Shown here: in pieces, positions 54,068-63,136 of the stretch | Layout of the letters: each line of letters begins with the position of its first letter | Position numbering within the stretch: position 1 is the first letter of the stretch | Source of the DNA: Pisciglobus halotolerans | GTDB lineage: Bacteria > Bacillota > Bacilli > Lactobacillales > Carnobacteriaceae | Length of the DNA stretch: 64,000 nucleotides | NCBI RefSeq assembly: GCF_900113675.1 | Contig: NZ_FOQE01000005.1 | Coordinates: 1 to 64,000, forward strand | Direction of reading: 5' to 3' | Made by a program: the position numbers and the translations under genes | The notes under the pieces: generated by a model | The model's input: the letters and a program-made list of their open reading frames with translations, nothing else | The model's database searches: none | What the model was told of the DNA's origin: nothing

Positions 54068-54150
54068 GTATTCCAAAAAAAAAGTCGCTGGTGTTGATCA
54101 GGCGGCTCTTTTTATTTTCATAACGCATTTACATAAGGGAGGAGAAAATA

Positions 54151-55140
54151 ATGAAAAAGATGTATGGTTTCATTGCCCTGTTAACAGTCTTGTTGATCAT
54201 TGCATTTGTTTCTGCAAAAAAAGAAACAAATGAAGAAAGAAACCATGATGTACCTGTCATCGGCATATTGCAGATCACCAGTCATCCTGCTTTGGACGCC
54301 ATTCATAAAGGCATCATAGATGGGCTGAGCGAGGAAGGGTATCAGAATGGAGAGACGATCAAAGTTGAAGATCAGAATCCACAAGGGGATCAAAGCAATT
54401 TGAATACGATGAGTCAGCGTCTTGTCAGCAAAGATGTCGATATTCTAGCAGCCATTGCTACACCATCAGCTCAAGCTTTAGCAAATGCAACGGAGGATAT
54501 TCCTATCATTTTGGCAGGCGTTACAGATCCTGAAAGCTCAAATCTAGTGAAGTCCAATAAGGAACCTGGGGGAAATATCACAGGAGTAGCGGATCAGCTG
54601 CCAATAAAAGAACAAATTTCACTAATGAAAGAACTGATGCCCGCTGCAAAAAATATCGGCATTCTATATTCATCGAGTGAAGACAATTCCATCATAAACG
54701 CAAAAGAAGCTGAAAAAATCGCGGAACAGTCAGGGTTTAAAGTCAAAACAATGACGGTGTCTTCTACAAACGATGTTGCACAGGCTGGATCAGCTCTTGC
54801 TGATCAAGTAGATGCGATTTGGGTACCATCAGACAATACGATTGCCAGTGCATTGAATACGTTATTGCAAGTAACGGACGAGAAGGGAATACCTGTTTTT
54901 CCGCCTGTTGATACCATGGTCAAGCAAGGTGGTCTTGCAACAGTAGGGGTCAACCAATATGAAATGGGTAAGCAAGCTGGAAAGATGGCAGCTGCCATTC
55001 TTGATGGAGAAGAAATTCCAGCAAATACACCTATTCAATCACCGATACACACAAACATTTATATGAATCAGCAAAAAGCAAAACAGCTGGGTATCCATAT
55101 ACCCAGTGAGCTAAAAGAACAAGCTGTACTTTTTCATTAA
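54151..55140 (+). CDS. trpX: ABC transporter substrate-binding protein, tryptophan type
   Basis: A 329-residue protein with an N-terminal hydrophobic anchor (about 5-21, MYGFIALLTVLLIIAFVSA) but no lipobox cysteine. The rest is a periplasmic-binding fold: GILQITSHPALDAIHKGI, AIATPSAQALA, GVADQLPIKEQI, LYSSSEDNSI and VGVNQYEMGKQAGKMAA. It resembles the streptococcal TrpX family. The permease and ATPase follow immediately. The Trp codon in the upstream leader independently supports tryptophan as substrate. The ATG follows GGGAGGAG. Confidence 0.85.
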   Translation: MKKMYGFIALLTVLLIIAFVSAKKETNEERNHDVPVIGILQITSHPALDAIHKGIIDGLSEEGYQNGETIKVEDQNPQGDQSNLNTMSQRLVSKDVDILAAIATPSAQALANATEDIPIILAGVTDPESSNLVKSNKEPGGNITGVADQLPIKEQISLMKELMPAAKNIGILYSSSEDNSIINAKEAEKIAEQSGFKVKTMTVSSTNDVAQAGSALADQVDAIWVPSDNTIASALNTLLQVTDEKGIPVFPPVDTMVKQGGLATVGVNQYEMGKQAGKMAAAILDGEEIPANTPIQSPIHTNIYMNQQKAKQLGIHIPSELKEQAVLFH

Positions 55141-55157
55141 ATAAAGGAGGACATGAG

Positions 55158-56054
55158 ATGGATTTGATTGTAACGGCTACCTCGCAAGGTTTTTTATGGG
55201 GGATCATGGCTTTAGGAATCTTTATGACGTATCGTATTTTGAACTTACCAGATATGACAGCTGAAGGTGCTTTTCCATTAGGGGGAGCTGTGGCTGCTCA
55301 GCTGATTTTACATGGGGTTTCCCCCGTCTTGGCGACAGCTATCAGTTTTGTTATAGGGATGTTAGCAGGTGCAATAACCGCATGGCTGATCACTAAAGGA
55401 AACGTTCCAGACTTGCTGGCAGGTATATTGACCATGACAGGACTCTATTCAATCAATCTTCGCATCTTGACAAGGGCAAACCTTAGTCTATTAGGAGAAG
55501 AGAGGCTGACTGATTTTCTCAGTGGTCTTCATCTTCCCAGCTCATTTGATACTTTGTTTACAGGGTTCATGATTTGCACGGTACTTATTTTTCTGCTAGT
55601 CTCATTTTTTAAAACTGAGATTGGACAAGCCGTTATTGCTACAGGAGATAATGAAAGAATGGCGCGATCAATGGGGATCTCCACAAGCAGAATGAAAGCA
55701 GTAGGACTAATGCTTTCCAATGGTTTAGTAGCAATGGCTGGGGCTATGATTGCCCAAGATAATGGCTATGCTGATATCAGTATGGGGATCGGTACAATTG
55801 TGATCGGTCTGGCAGCAGTGATTATCGGTGAAGTAGTTTTTGGAAACTTAAGTTTTACTCATCGTCTGATCTGTGTCATTTTAGGCGCGATCATTTATCG
55901 CTTGATTATTTTATTTGTCCTTCTCATTGGATTGGAGCCAAATGATTTAAAATTGATTTCAGCCGTTATTTTAGCTTTTTGTTTAGCTTTACCATCTTTG
56001 CGCAAATCAATGCACCTCCATTTTTTTGACAGAAAGGAGCAAAATGAGCGATGA
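55158..56054 (+). CDS. trpY: ABC transporter permease, tryptophan type
   Basis: A 298-residue membrane protein with about eight helices. Family motifs are LPDMTAEGAFPLGGAVAA and GNVPDLLAGILTMTGLYSIN near the N-terminus and GDNERMARSMGISTSRMK in the cytoplasmic loop. It forms the channel with the next gene's ATPase. AAAGGAGG precedes the ATG. It overlaps the ATPase gene by 4 bp. Confidence 0.88.
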   Translation: MDLIVTATSQGFLWGIMALGIFMTYRILNLPDMTAEGAFPLGGAVAAQLILHGVSPVLATAISFVIGMLAGAITAWLITKGNVPDLLAGILTMTGLYSINLRILTRANLSLLGEERLTDFLSGLHLPSSFDTLFTGFMICTVLIFLLVSFFKTEIGQAVIATGDNERMARSMGISTSRMKAVGLMLSNGLVAMAGAMIAQDNGYADISMGIGTIVIGLAAVIIGEVVFGNLSFTHRLICVILGAIIYRLIILFVLLIGLEPNDLKLISAVILAFCLALPSLRKSMHLHFFDRKEQNER

Positions 56055-56845
56055 GTGTAAATACGATTTTAGATATCCAAGGGTTATCGAAAACTTATCA
56101 ACAGAAAACATTAAATGAACATCAAGTATTAAAAGAACTATCTTTTCAAGTAAACAAAGGAGACTTCATTACTGTCATTGGCGGTAATGGTTCGGGAAAG
56201 TCATCTTTATTGAACGCAATAGCCGGCAGCAGCATACCCGATAAAGGCAAAATCCTACTTTCTGGAAAAGACATCACGCGCTTAAAAGAAGAACAGCGAG
56301 CAGATCAAATTGGAAGAGTCTTTCAGGATCCCTTAATGGGCACAGCGCCAAGAATGACCGTAGCAGAAAATTTGGCTATTGCATTTCGCAGAGGAAAGAA
56401 AAGGAGATTTAGACGAGGCATAACAGCGAATGAAAAGGAACTTTATATGGATTTATTGGCGAAGCTGGGGTTAGGTCTTGAGAGACGCTTAGATTCAGAA
56501 ATGGGTTTACTGTCGGGCGGCCAAAGACAAGCTATCACCTTACTAATGGCGACAATGAAAAAGCCTGCTATTCTTTTATTGGATGAACATACAGCTGCTC
56601 TAGATCCCAAAACTGCTCAAACGATCTTAAGTTTGACAAGCCAGCGTATCAAAGAGGAAAAACTGACCGCCTTAATGATCACTCACAATATGCAAGATGC
56701 TTTGACATACGGCAATCGATTATTGATGTTGGACAGCGGAAAAATAGTAATGGATCTCTCTCAGGAGGAAAAAGAAAGCTTGACCGCTGAATCGTTGATT
56801 CTTTTGTTTCAACAACATTCTTTAGGTTTTGATCTTTCATCTTAA
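56051..56845 (+). CDS. trpZ: ABC transporter ATP-binding protein, tryptophan type
   Basis: A 264-residue ABC ATPase with Walker A GGNGSGKSSL (about 43-52), Q-loop FQDPLMG, signature LLSGGQRQA and Walker B ILLLDEHTAALD (the usual DEP is DEH). It powers import by the preceding binding protein and permease. It starts inside the end of trpY (ATGA overlap). Confidence 0.92.
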   Translation: MSVNTILDIQGLSKTYQQKTLNEHQVLKELSFQVNKGDFITVIGGNGSGKSSLLNAIAGSSIPDKGKILLSGKDITRLKEEQRADQIGRVFQDPLMGTAPRMTVAENLAIAFRRGKKRRFRRGITANEKELYMDLLAKLGLGLERRLDSEMGLLSGGQRQAITLLMATMKKPAILLLDEHTAALDPKTAQTILSLTSQRIKEEKLTALMITHNMQDALTYGNRLLMLDSGKIVMDLSQEEKESLTAESLILLFQQHSLGFDLSS

Positions 56846-56935
56846 AGAGGGATCGCATAGAGTCCCTTCTAACTCAAGGTTCTTTTAATAAATGAAAAAG
56901 AGGGTGCTTGTTGCAGAAACATTCGTTTTTCGTTA

Positions 56936-56954
56936 TAGTTGTTTTACACAACTA
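56936..56954 (+). promoter_or_regulatory. Palindromic operator upstream of the MarR gene
   Basis: TAGTTGT (56936-56942) and ACAACTA (56948-56954) with a 5-bp spacer match the form of MarR-family operators. It lies 48 bp before the marR-like start, suggesting autoregulation. Confidence 0.6.
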
Positions 56955-57002
56955 ATTATATAGCTATTAAGCTTTAGATTAAAAGGAGAGAATGAATCAA
57001 AG

Positions 57003-57467
57003 ATGGGGAACTATGTTTCAAGTCATGATTTGGTTGAGAGAATGGAAGAGTTTCAAAAATTATATCAGGGCTTGCAAAATAACGTATTAAAAAAACATCA
57101 TGTCAATCGATCAGCTTTTTTCATTATGAAAATCATTTTAGATTCTAAAATGACGCTAAAAGAATTGACAGCTTTATCTTCATTGGATAAGTCGACATTG
57201 AGTCGACAAGTTAATGCGCTTGAAAAGAAAAAGCAAATTATTAAAGAACCTGGAAAAGATAAGCGGTATTACAATTTGAGTCTCTCGAAAGAAACGCTGG
57301 CTTTGACCAATCAAATCTTGGAAGAATTAGAAGAAACAATTGAGTTTATTCTAAGAGGATGGCCTGATGAAGAAAAACAACTACTGCTTGTTTTATTGGG
57401 CAGAGTGGGTAGAAGTATGCGCACTTACGAAGAGCAAAAGAAAGGAGAGGAACAAAAAAATGGATGA
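57003..57467 (+). CDS. MarR-family transcriptional regulator
   Basis: A 154-residue winged-helix regulator: NRSAFFIMKIILDSKMTLKE, then LSSLDKSTLSRQVNALEKKK as recognition helix and wing (KDKRYYNLSLS). Cysteine is absent, so thiol-based redox sensing is unlikely. The ligand and targets are unknown. The gene overlaps the next one by 8 bp. Confidence 0.9.
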   Translation: MGNYVSSHDLVERMEEFQKLYQGLQNNVLKKHHVNRSAFFIMKIILDSKMTLKELTALSSLDKSTLSRQVNALEKKKQIIKEPGKDKRYYNLSLSKETLALTNQILEELEETIEFILRGWPDEEKQLLLVLLGRVGRSMRTYEEQKKGEEQKNG

Positions 57468-57774
57468 GAACAGTTTGGCTCATTTATCAAAAGAGGATCT
57501 CATTCGGCTTTTATTGTCTCAATCTCAAGAAATCAAAAAATTAGAAAATCAGGTTGATGCTGAGCTTGAAGAAAATCGGTTTTTAAAAAGCTTAGGTTTT
57601 GTGGAAGGTTATCAGGATTACTCTGCCTATTTTATTCGATATTTTGAAGATGAAAGCCAAGGAACAGCTAAAAAAGGTAGTATTTTTTTAGGACTATTCA
57701 ATGATTTTGTTCAAGATTATGGCCGAGAAGCAGTTATTTCATTATTAGATGCCTACATGGATGACCATATTTAA
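57460..57774 (+). CDS. Small protein coupled to the MarR regulator
   Basis: A 104-residue soluble protein with an N-terminal coiled coil (DLIRLLLSQSQEIKKLENQV) and a C-terminal helical part (GYQDYSAYFIRYFEDES). I do not recognise it. The ATG at 57460 follows AAAGGAGAGG and overlaps the marR-like stop, so the pair is co-translated; a partner or target of the regulator is possible. Confidence 0.75.
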   Translation: MDENSLAHLSKEDLIRLLLSQSQEIKKLENQVDAELEENRFLKSLGFVEGYQDYSAYFIRYFEDESQGTAKKGSIFLGLFNDFVQDYGREAVISLLDAYMDDHI

Positions 57775-57979
57775 ATAAAAAGGAACGACATAGCTGGAAA
57801 AAACAACAAGATCGTTTATGTTTATTTAAACTTCTAAAACGGATCACAAAAAACAGGATTTGTTTTTACCGTTAGAAAAAGAATGCTGCCATCTAAAAGT
57901 CATTGAGTTTTACGCAAAATTAAGGTAAAGTTTAAAAAATAGTAAACGTTTCTGTTCATGATGAAAGAAGGTCATAATA

Positions 57980-58564
57980 ATGAAAAAAGATAACCGAAAA
58001 GCTTATCGCATAGCAATTATGGGTATTTTTACCGCTATTATTTTTATTCAAAGTTTTGTTCCCTTTTTAGGCAATATCCCGATACCGCCACTTAACCCGA
58101 CCATTATCCATATTACTGTAATTGTTGCTGCTTATACACTTGGAACAAAAGAAGGAATGGTCATCGGTGGAATATGGGGAGTGATTCGCCTGATAAGAGC
58201 TTTTACAGCACCTGCATCTCCACTTGATCCTTTGATTTTTACAAACCCTCTCATTTCCGTCGTTCCACGGATTTTGGTTGGTTTAGTAGCGGGAGTGTTG
58301 TTTACTGCCTTTAGAAAAAGACGTACTTTGGGTATGGTCTTAGGTGCTGTCTTTGCTTCCTTGACGAATACTGTGCTTGTTTTGAGCTTTATTTATTTAT
58401 TTTATGGAGAAGCATATGCGGCTGCGATCGATGTTGATATTTCTAATTTACTGTTAGTGTTAGGCGGAGTAGTATTGACGAACGGTATAGCTGAAGCTGT
58501 TGCAGCTGGAATTCTAGCACCTCTGATTTCTCGTCCATTGTTAAAAATGACTAAGCGACAATAA
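57980..58564 (+). CDS. ECF transporter S component (vitamin uptake)
   Basis: A 194-residue membrane protein with about six helices, starting MKKDNRKAYRIAIMGIFTAI. The AYTLGTKEGMVIGGIWGVIR and VPRILVGLVAGV blocks match ECF substrate-binding subunits, perhaps a pantothenate type; the substrate is not secure. It must pair with an EcfAAT module encoded elsewhere. No riboswitch was recognised in the 200 bp upstream. Confidence 0.82.
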   Translation: MKKDNRKAYRIAIMGIFTAIIFIQSFVPFLGNIPIPPLNPTIIHITVIVAAYTLGTKEGMVIGGIWGVIRLIRAFTAPASPLDPLIFTNPLISVVPRILVGLVAGVLFTAFRKRRTLGMVLGAVFASLTNTVLVLSFIYLFYGEAYAAAIDVDISNLLLVLGGVVLTNGIAEAVAAGILAPLISRPLLKMTKRQ

Positions 58565-58727
58565 AAAATCTATTAAGATCAAATGTTCTTTAATCGAAAC
58601 TTAACGTCCGACATTTAAAAGTAAAAACATCGTTAATTGTGACAAATAAAAAAGTGCTATAATAAACCTTGTTCATGAAAAAAGTTCCTTCTTCATGAAG
58701 AAAGAAAAGAATGGAGAGATAAAGGTA

Positions 58728-59378
58728 ATGAAGAACCCGAATCAACATCCTACGAGATCGGATAAAAATAAAGAAAAGAATATGACAAAAAATATCACAC
58801 TTGTTTTAGTAGTGATTTTGATTTTATCACTTCTTTTTCTAGCTTATACCCTATTTGGAGGCAACGGAGGCAATAATGATGAGGAACAGTTTTTAGGTCA
58901 ATCCCAAACTAGTTCAATGTCATCTAGCCAAAGCAGCAACACGAATGACAGTAGTTCGAATGATGAAGAATCATCTTCTTCAAAAGAAGCATCAAGTGAG
59001 AGTTCTTCTGAAGAATCAAGCGAAAGTTCGTCATCTGCAGAAAAAGAACCAGCCGAAACAAATGATGAAAATGTTGAAGAAGCCTATACAGGTGACTGGG
59101 AACCTTCTGGAACGGATCAAGAAGGTAAGCACACAACAGATTACTCTGATGGCTCAAAAGACAGAAAAGAAATCAAAAAAGCCGTTTCGACAGCTACTGG
59201 TTTGAGCGAAAGCGACATGATCGAATGGTGGGTCGGTAATGATGGAAAACAACAAGTACAAGCTACTGTTTCCAATAAAGAACAAACAAAAACCTACCGT
59301 GTTTCTCTAAAATGGGTAGACGGCAAAGGCTGGCAGCCAGTTTTAGTTGAGACATTATCCAACAATCCTTATAATTAA
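58728..59378 (+). CDS. YrrS-like membrane-anchored protein (DUF1510)
   Basis: A 216-residue protein with a short cytoplasmic N-terminus, one membrane helix (about 20-42, NITLVLVVILILSLLFLAYT), a long Ser/Glu-rich low-complexity linker (about 60-120) and a C-terminal DUF1510 domain (YTGDWEPSGTDQEGKHTTDY). Bacillus YrrS is thought to act at the division or wall machinery. The ATG at 58728 has GGAGAG upstream; an earlier frame start at 58695 does not. Confidence 0.85.
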   Translation: MKNPNQHPTRSDKNKEKNMTKNITLVLVVILILSLLFLAYTLFGGNGGNNDEEQFLGQSQTSSMSSSQSSNTNDSSSNDEESSSSKEASSESSSEESSESSSSAEKEPAETNDENVEEAYTGDWEPSGTDQEGKHTTDYSDGSKDRKEIKKAVSTATGLSESDMIEWWVGNDGKQQVQATVSNKEQTKTYRVSLKWVDGKGWQPVLVETLSNNPYN

Positions 59379-59394
59379 ATTAGTTAACGAGAGA

Positions 59395-59429
59395 CATGCA
59401 GGTTGCAAAAAAACTTGCATGTTTTTTTT
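59395..59429 (+). terminator. Terminator after the YrrS-like gene
   Basis: CATGCAGGTT (59395-59404) pairs with AACTTGCATG (59412-59421), followed by T8. Confidence 0.9.
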
Positions 59430-59575
59430 GTGATTTATTTCAGTTAACGTTCCTTTTTGAAAACCAAGAGGAACATTAGCTATTAATCGATTTCTTTTGG
59501 CTTGGCCGGTAGACGTGATAAAATAAAGCTGAATGATGATTGAAAAAAGCCTATCATTTTTGATCGGAGGATATA

Positions 59576-60793
59576 ATGAAAAAAACAACAGACCATTTGA
59601 ATATCGTTGAGGAAGTTTTAAATAAAACAAAAGAAGAAATTGCCAACATTCACCCTGTTAATATATTAGTTGCAGGTAAAACAGGTGTAGGTAAGAGTAC
59701 ATTGATCAACAACCTCTTTAGAGAAAATCTGGCAGCTACAGGGATTGGAAAACCCATCACTGAGCATTTGCGTAAAATATCAAAAGAAAGCATCCCTTTG
59801 GTATTGTATGATACAAAGGGGTTAGAGCTTGAGTCTGCTACTCAAACAGCTGTTAAAAAAGAAATTTTTGATACATTACAAAAACAAGCAAGTTTAGGAG
59901 AAGAAGAGGCGATTCATATTGCCTATTACTGTATCAATGCGAATTCTTCTCGCATTGAACAAATGGAAATAGAGATGATCAAAGCTTTAAGCGAAAAGCT
60001 TCCGGTGATTATTGTCTTAACTCAATCTATTGGCGAACCTGCACTTGCCTTAAAAGCATATATTGAAGACCTTAACTTATCCGTTCAAGGAATAATCAAT
60101 GTGATGGCAGCACCGTTTGTGATTACTGCTGATTATACGATTCCAGCTTATGGATTAAAGGAACTCATCGAGCTGACTTTCGCTGTTCTTCCAGAAGCAA
60201 CCCATCAAGCTTTTAACAATGCCCAGCAGGCAGATATCCAACGAAAAGTACAATCAGCTCGCAGCTGGGCGACAAAGTATATTGCAACATCGTTTGGCGT
60301 TGGCTTCGCGCCCATCCCCTTTTCTGATGCTTCGGTATTGGTTCCGATGCAGATAGGGTTATTAGCACATATTACAGCCATTTTTGGCATATCGATCGAT
60401 AAAGCTACAGTTGCTAGTATTGTAGCAGCAGTGGGCGGCACTGGAGGAGCGACTTATCTTGGACGTTACATTGTCTCTAATATGATCAAACTGATTCCGG
60501 GAGCAGGGACCATAGCAGGAGGAGTCATTAGCGGGGCAACTGCTTCCGTTATGACAAGTGCGCTTGCTATGAGTTATATAGAAGTGTTATCGATCATTGC
60601 AAAAGGTGAGAAAGAAGGAAAATATCCTGATTTAAAAAATATTGAATTCTTGATGAGAGAAAAGCTTGAAGAACGTTTAAAAAAAGGCAAGATATCTAAA
60701 TCTAATGAAGAACTTATGGAAGAAAGTAAAACAGAAAAAACTTCTGAGAATAAAAGAAAATGGTGGCAACGAAAGAGGCAGGACAAGGAGTGA
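59576..60793 (+). CDS. GTPase with C-terminal DUF697 membrane-like domain
   Basis: A 405-residue protein with a dynamin/Era-like GTPase domain: G1 AGKTGVGKSTLINNL (about 33-47), G3 DTKG, and TQS in place of the usual NKxD at G4. The C-terminal half contains Gly/Ala-rich hydrophobic helices (GTGGATYLGRYIVSNMIKLI) as in DUF697/YcjF proteins, then a basic tail. The role is unknown. The absent NKxD may lower guanine specificity. The ATG follows GGAGG. Confidence 0.85.
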   Translation: MKKTTDHLNIVEEVLNKTKEEIANIHPVNILVAGKTGVGKSTLINNLFRENLAATGIGKPITEHLRKISKESIPLVLYDTKGLELESATQTAVKKEIFDTLQKQASLGEEEAIHIAYYCINANSSRIEQMEIEMIKALSEKLPVIIVLTQSIGEPALALKAYIEDLNLSVQGIINVMAAPFVITADYTIPAYGLKELIELTFAVLPEATHQAFNNAQQADIQRKVQSARSWATKYIATSFGVGFAPIPFSDASVLVPMQIGLLAHITAIFGISIDKATVASIVAAVGGTGGATYLGRYIVSNMIKLIPGAGTIAGGVISGATASVMTSALAMSYIEVLSIIAKGEKEGKYPDLKNIEFLMREKLEERLKKGKISKSNEELMEESKTEKTSENKRKWWQRKRQDKE

Positions 60794-60798
60794 GAACC

Positions 60799-61350
60799 AT
60801 GCGTGTCTTTGTTGGGATCGCGCTAAAAGAAAAAGAGAAAGAAAAACTGTTTCAATTGCAAAACCAATTGAAACAAAAAACAGAAAAGGGACGCTTTACA
60901 GATTTAAATAATTTTCATTTGACCCTTCAATTTATCGGCGAGGTAAGTTCAGAAGAAGTGCGACAGCTGAAAGAAAATATTACGATGGTTTCAAAAAAAA
61001 TAGACCCATTTGATCTTCAATTCGATCAAATGGGACAGTTTGATAAAAAAGGGAAAAAGGTCATGTGGATTGGCTTAAAGATGCAACCTGCTTTGTTTCA
61101 ACTCCATGATTTGGTAATCAAAGAAATAGCAAAGCAAACAAATAGACTCATAGAAAATAAATCTTATATTCCTCATATAACATTAGGAAGAGGGATCGTT
61201 TTAAAAGAAGAAGCACAACATACTAAAATATTGGAGCAATCCGCTCATCATTTTACAGCAGAAAATATCACTTTGTTCGAATCGACTAGAGTAAACGGAA
61301 GGCTAGCTTACCTTCCTGTTTTACAAAAAGATTTGCAAAATCAATTGTAA
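60799..61350 (+). CDS. thpR: RNA 2',3'-cyclic phosphodiesterase (2'-5' RNA ligase family)
   Basis: A 183-residue 2H phosphoesterase with both HxT motifs: NFHLTLQFIG (near 43) and IPHITLGRG (near 130). ThpR hydrolyses 2',3'-cyclic phosphate ends. The ATG at 60799 follows AAGGAG and lies 5 bp after the GTPase gene stop. The NUDIX gene comes 19 bp later, so the three may be one transcript. Confidence 0.92.
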   Translation: MRVFVGIALKEKEKEKLFQLQNQLKQKTEKGRFTDLNNFHLTLQFIGEVSSEEVRQLKENITMVSKKIDPFDLQFDQMGQFDKKGKKVMWIGLKMQPALFQLHDLVIKEIAKQTNRLIENKSYIPHITLGRGIVLKEEAQHTKILEQSAHHFTAENITLFESTRVNGRLAYLPVLQKDLQNQL

Positions 61351-61369
61351 AAAAAGGAGACGGAATACT

Positions 61370-61984
61370 GTGTTTGAATCGATTGAACATGCACTTTCAA
61401 GTTATGTACCTCAGCTTATTGGACAACAACGCCACTTTTCAGTATTGATCCCGATCATTCTAATTGATCAAGAACCTCATTTGCTATATGAGGTAAGAAG
61501 TCAAAATATCTCGCAACCTGGTGACACATCTTTTCCTGGTGGTGCAGTAGAAAAAGGAGAGACTTTTCGGCAAGCAGCAGTTCGAGAAACGATGGAAGAA
61601 CTGAATCTTTCGCGTCAATCGATAAAAGTTTTAGGAGAATTGGATTATATTGCAACTGAGCAAGTTTTGATCCGTTCCTTCGTTGCTTATTTGCCACATG
61701 TCGCTATAGAAGATATTGATGTTAACGAAGAGGTGGATCAATTATTTACAATCCCTCTTCGTTACATCTTACAACACGAGCCCGTCTATCATTCGCTTGA
61801 TCTATCCATACGCCATCCACAAGATTTTCCTTTTGACCAAATCCCAAATGGGAAACAATACCCTTGGAGAAAAGCTCAGCATCTCATTCCATTTTATGAG
61901 CTCAAAGATCACTTTCTTTGGGGGTATACAGCTTCTTTTACCTCTCAATTGAGCTTATTTTTGAAAGAAAATCAGTTGTTCTGA
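61370..61984 (+). CDS. NUDIX hydrolase, CoA pyrophosphatase type
   Basis: A 204-residue NUDIX protein. The Nudix box GGAVEKGETFRQAAVRETME, followed by ELNL, is at about 53-75. The preceding QPGDTSFP fits the CoA-diphosphatase (NudL/YeaB) subfamily, which cleaves coenzyme A and derivatives. The GTG start at 61370 follows AAGGAG. The next gene is on the opposite strand. Confidence 0.88.
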   Translation: MFESIEHALSSYVPQLIGQQRHFSVLIPIILIDQEPHLLYEVRSQNISQPGDTSFPGGAVEKGETFRQAAVRETMEELNLSRQSIKVLGELDYIATEQVLIRSFVAYLPHVAIEDIDVNEEVDQLFTIPLRYILQHEPVYHSLDLSIRHPQDFPFDQIPNGKQYPWRKAQHLIPFYELKDHFLWGYTASFTSQLSLFLKENQLF

Positions 61985-62013
61985 ATTAGAAACAAATAGG
62001 AAGATGATAAAGC

Positions 62014-62925
62014 CTAAATGGTGTTAAATTTTCTTTTTTTAGCTTTTGTTTTGTAATGAGTGCTTAAATTTTCTTTAAAGTCAGATGCTGGTTGTTCCAA
62101 TGAAGCATTTGTTTGGTAAATAATAGAAACGCTTTGAGGCGGCAGAATGTCGAGCTTAGTCATTTGTAATCCATCAAAAGGTTGTTGTTCAACAAAAGAT
62201 TTAGGCAGAACCGAAACGCCTAGTCCTTGTTTTACTAGAAAAATACACTGCTCTAAAGAAGCTACTTCAATAAAGGGTGAAAAAATCTTTTTATGCTCGC
62301 GAAACATTTTTTCTAGCTGTTCCCGAATCGAGTCTTCTTTTTTACTTACAATGAGCTTTTGTTGGTGCAAAGAATCGAAAGTAACTTGTTTTTTATTCCC
62401 AAGCTCATTTGATTCCTGGCTGACCAAGACCCATTCATCGTGAAATAAAAAGTGTTCATCGATTCCTTTCCCAAAATGATCACCATGCACGATGCCCATG
62501 TCTATCTCTTCTGAACGAATCATATCCGCAATTTTACAAGGCGCAGAAGCTTCAATAGAAAAGTTTAAGGATGGGTGTTCATGAACGGTCTCTTCTAAAG
62601 CTGTTGAGACCAAATAAAGTCCGGAAGTACCGATTCGCAGATTTTTTTTCTCATCTTCGTTAATATACTGGATTTTAGTTTTTGCTTCCTCTAATTGATG
62701 CATAATGTGGTAACAGTATTCTAAAAAGAATTCCCCTTGTTTCGTTAAGTGGATACGTTGCTTAATAGTGGTAAACAACTTGACATTTAATTCTTTCTCT
62801 AAGGAATGGATATTATAGCTTAAAGAAGGTTGACTGATACCTAAACGATCAGCAGCTAAATTATAGTTCATTTCTTCACAAAGAGCAATAAAATATCTCA
62901 TCATGCGGCTATTCAAATGAAACAT
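62014..62925 (-). CDS. LysR-family transcriptional regulator
   Basis: A 303-residue LysR regulator (start at MFHLNSRMMRYFIALCEEMN). The helix-turn-helix is LAADRLGISQPSLSYNIHSL, followed by the ligand-binding domain (IGTSGLYLVSTALE, VKQGLGVSVLPKSFV). The start is uncertain: GAAAGG abuts the ATG at 62925, and the frame extends to a GTG at 62988. The ligand is unknown. LysR factors usually control a divergent neighbour; here the neighbour is the broken ohrR. Confidence 0.88.
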   Translation of the reverse strand: MFHLNSRMMRYFIALCEEMNYNLAADRLGISQPSLSYNIHSLEKELNVKLFTTIKQRIHLTKQGEFFLEYCYHIMHQLEEAKTKIQYINEDEKKNLRIGTSGLYLVSTALEETVHEHPSLNFSIEASAPCKIADMIRSEEIDMGIVHGDHFGKGIDEHFLFHDEWVLVSQESNELGNKKQVTFDSLHQQKLIVSKKEDSIREQLEKMFREHKKIFSPFIEVASLEQCIFLVKQGLGVSVLPKSFVEQQPFDGLQMTKLDILPPQSVSIIYQTNASLEQPASDFKENLSTHYKTKAKKRKFNTI

Positions 62926-63136
62926 CCTTTCTATTCTTTCTTGCGTCAATTTAAGATGAAAGTATCTAGTTTTACTTATTTCTGACACCTATAGCATACC
63001 AGAAAATGGATCGTTAATCTATTCACATTTTCACTTTTTTTATAGGGTATATAAAAAAGGGGAATAAAAAAGAGCTTTTTTAGGCTTGTTATCGCATTAG
63101 TAAGCGAGTTAACTAAATTATCCGCAATGTGTCACA

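Noticed and set aside
53791-54150. T-box riboswitch in front of the Trp-type transporter
   Set aside because: The conserved antiterminator core (GGGTGGAACCGCG type) is missing; the alternative-stem attenuator with a leader ORF explains the region better.
57775-57979. Riboswitch upstream of the ECF S component
   Set aside because: I looked for FMN, TPP and similar conserved cores and saw none; only AT-rich sequence.
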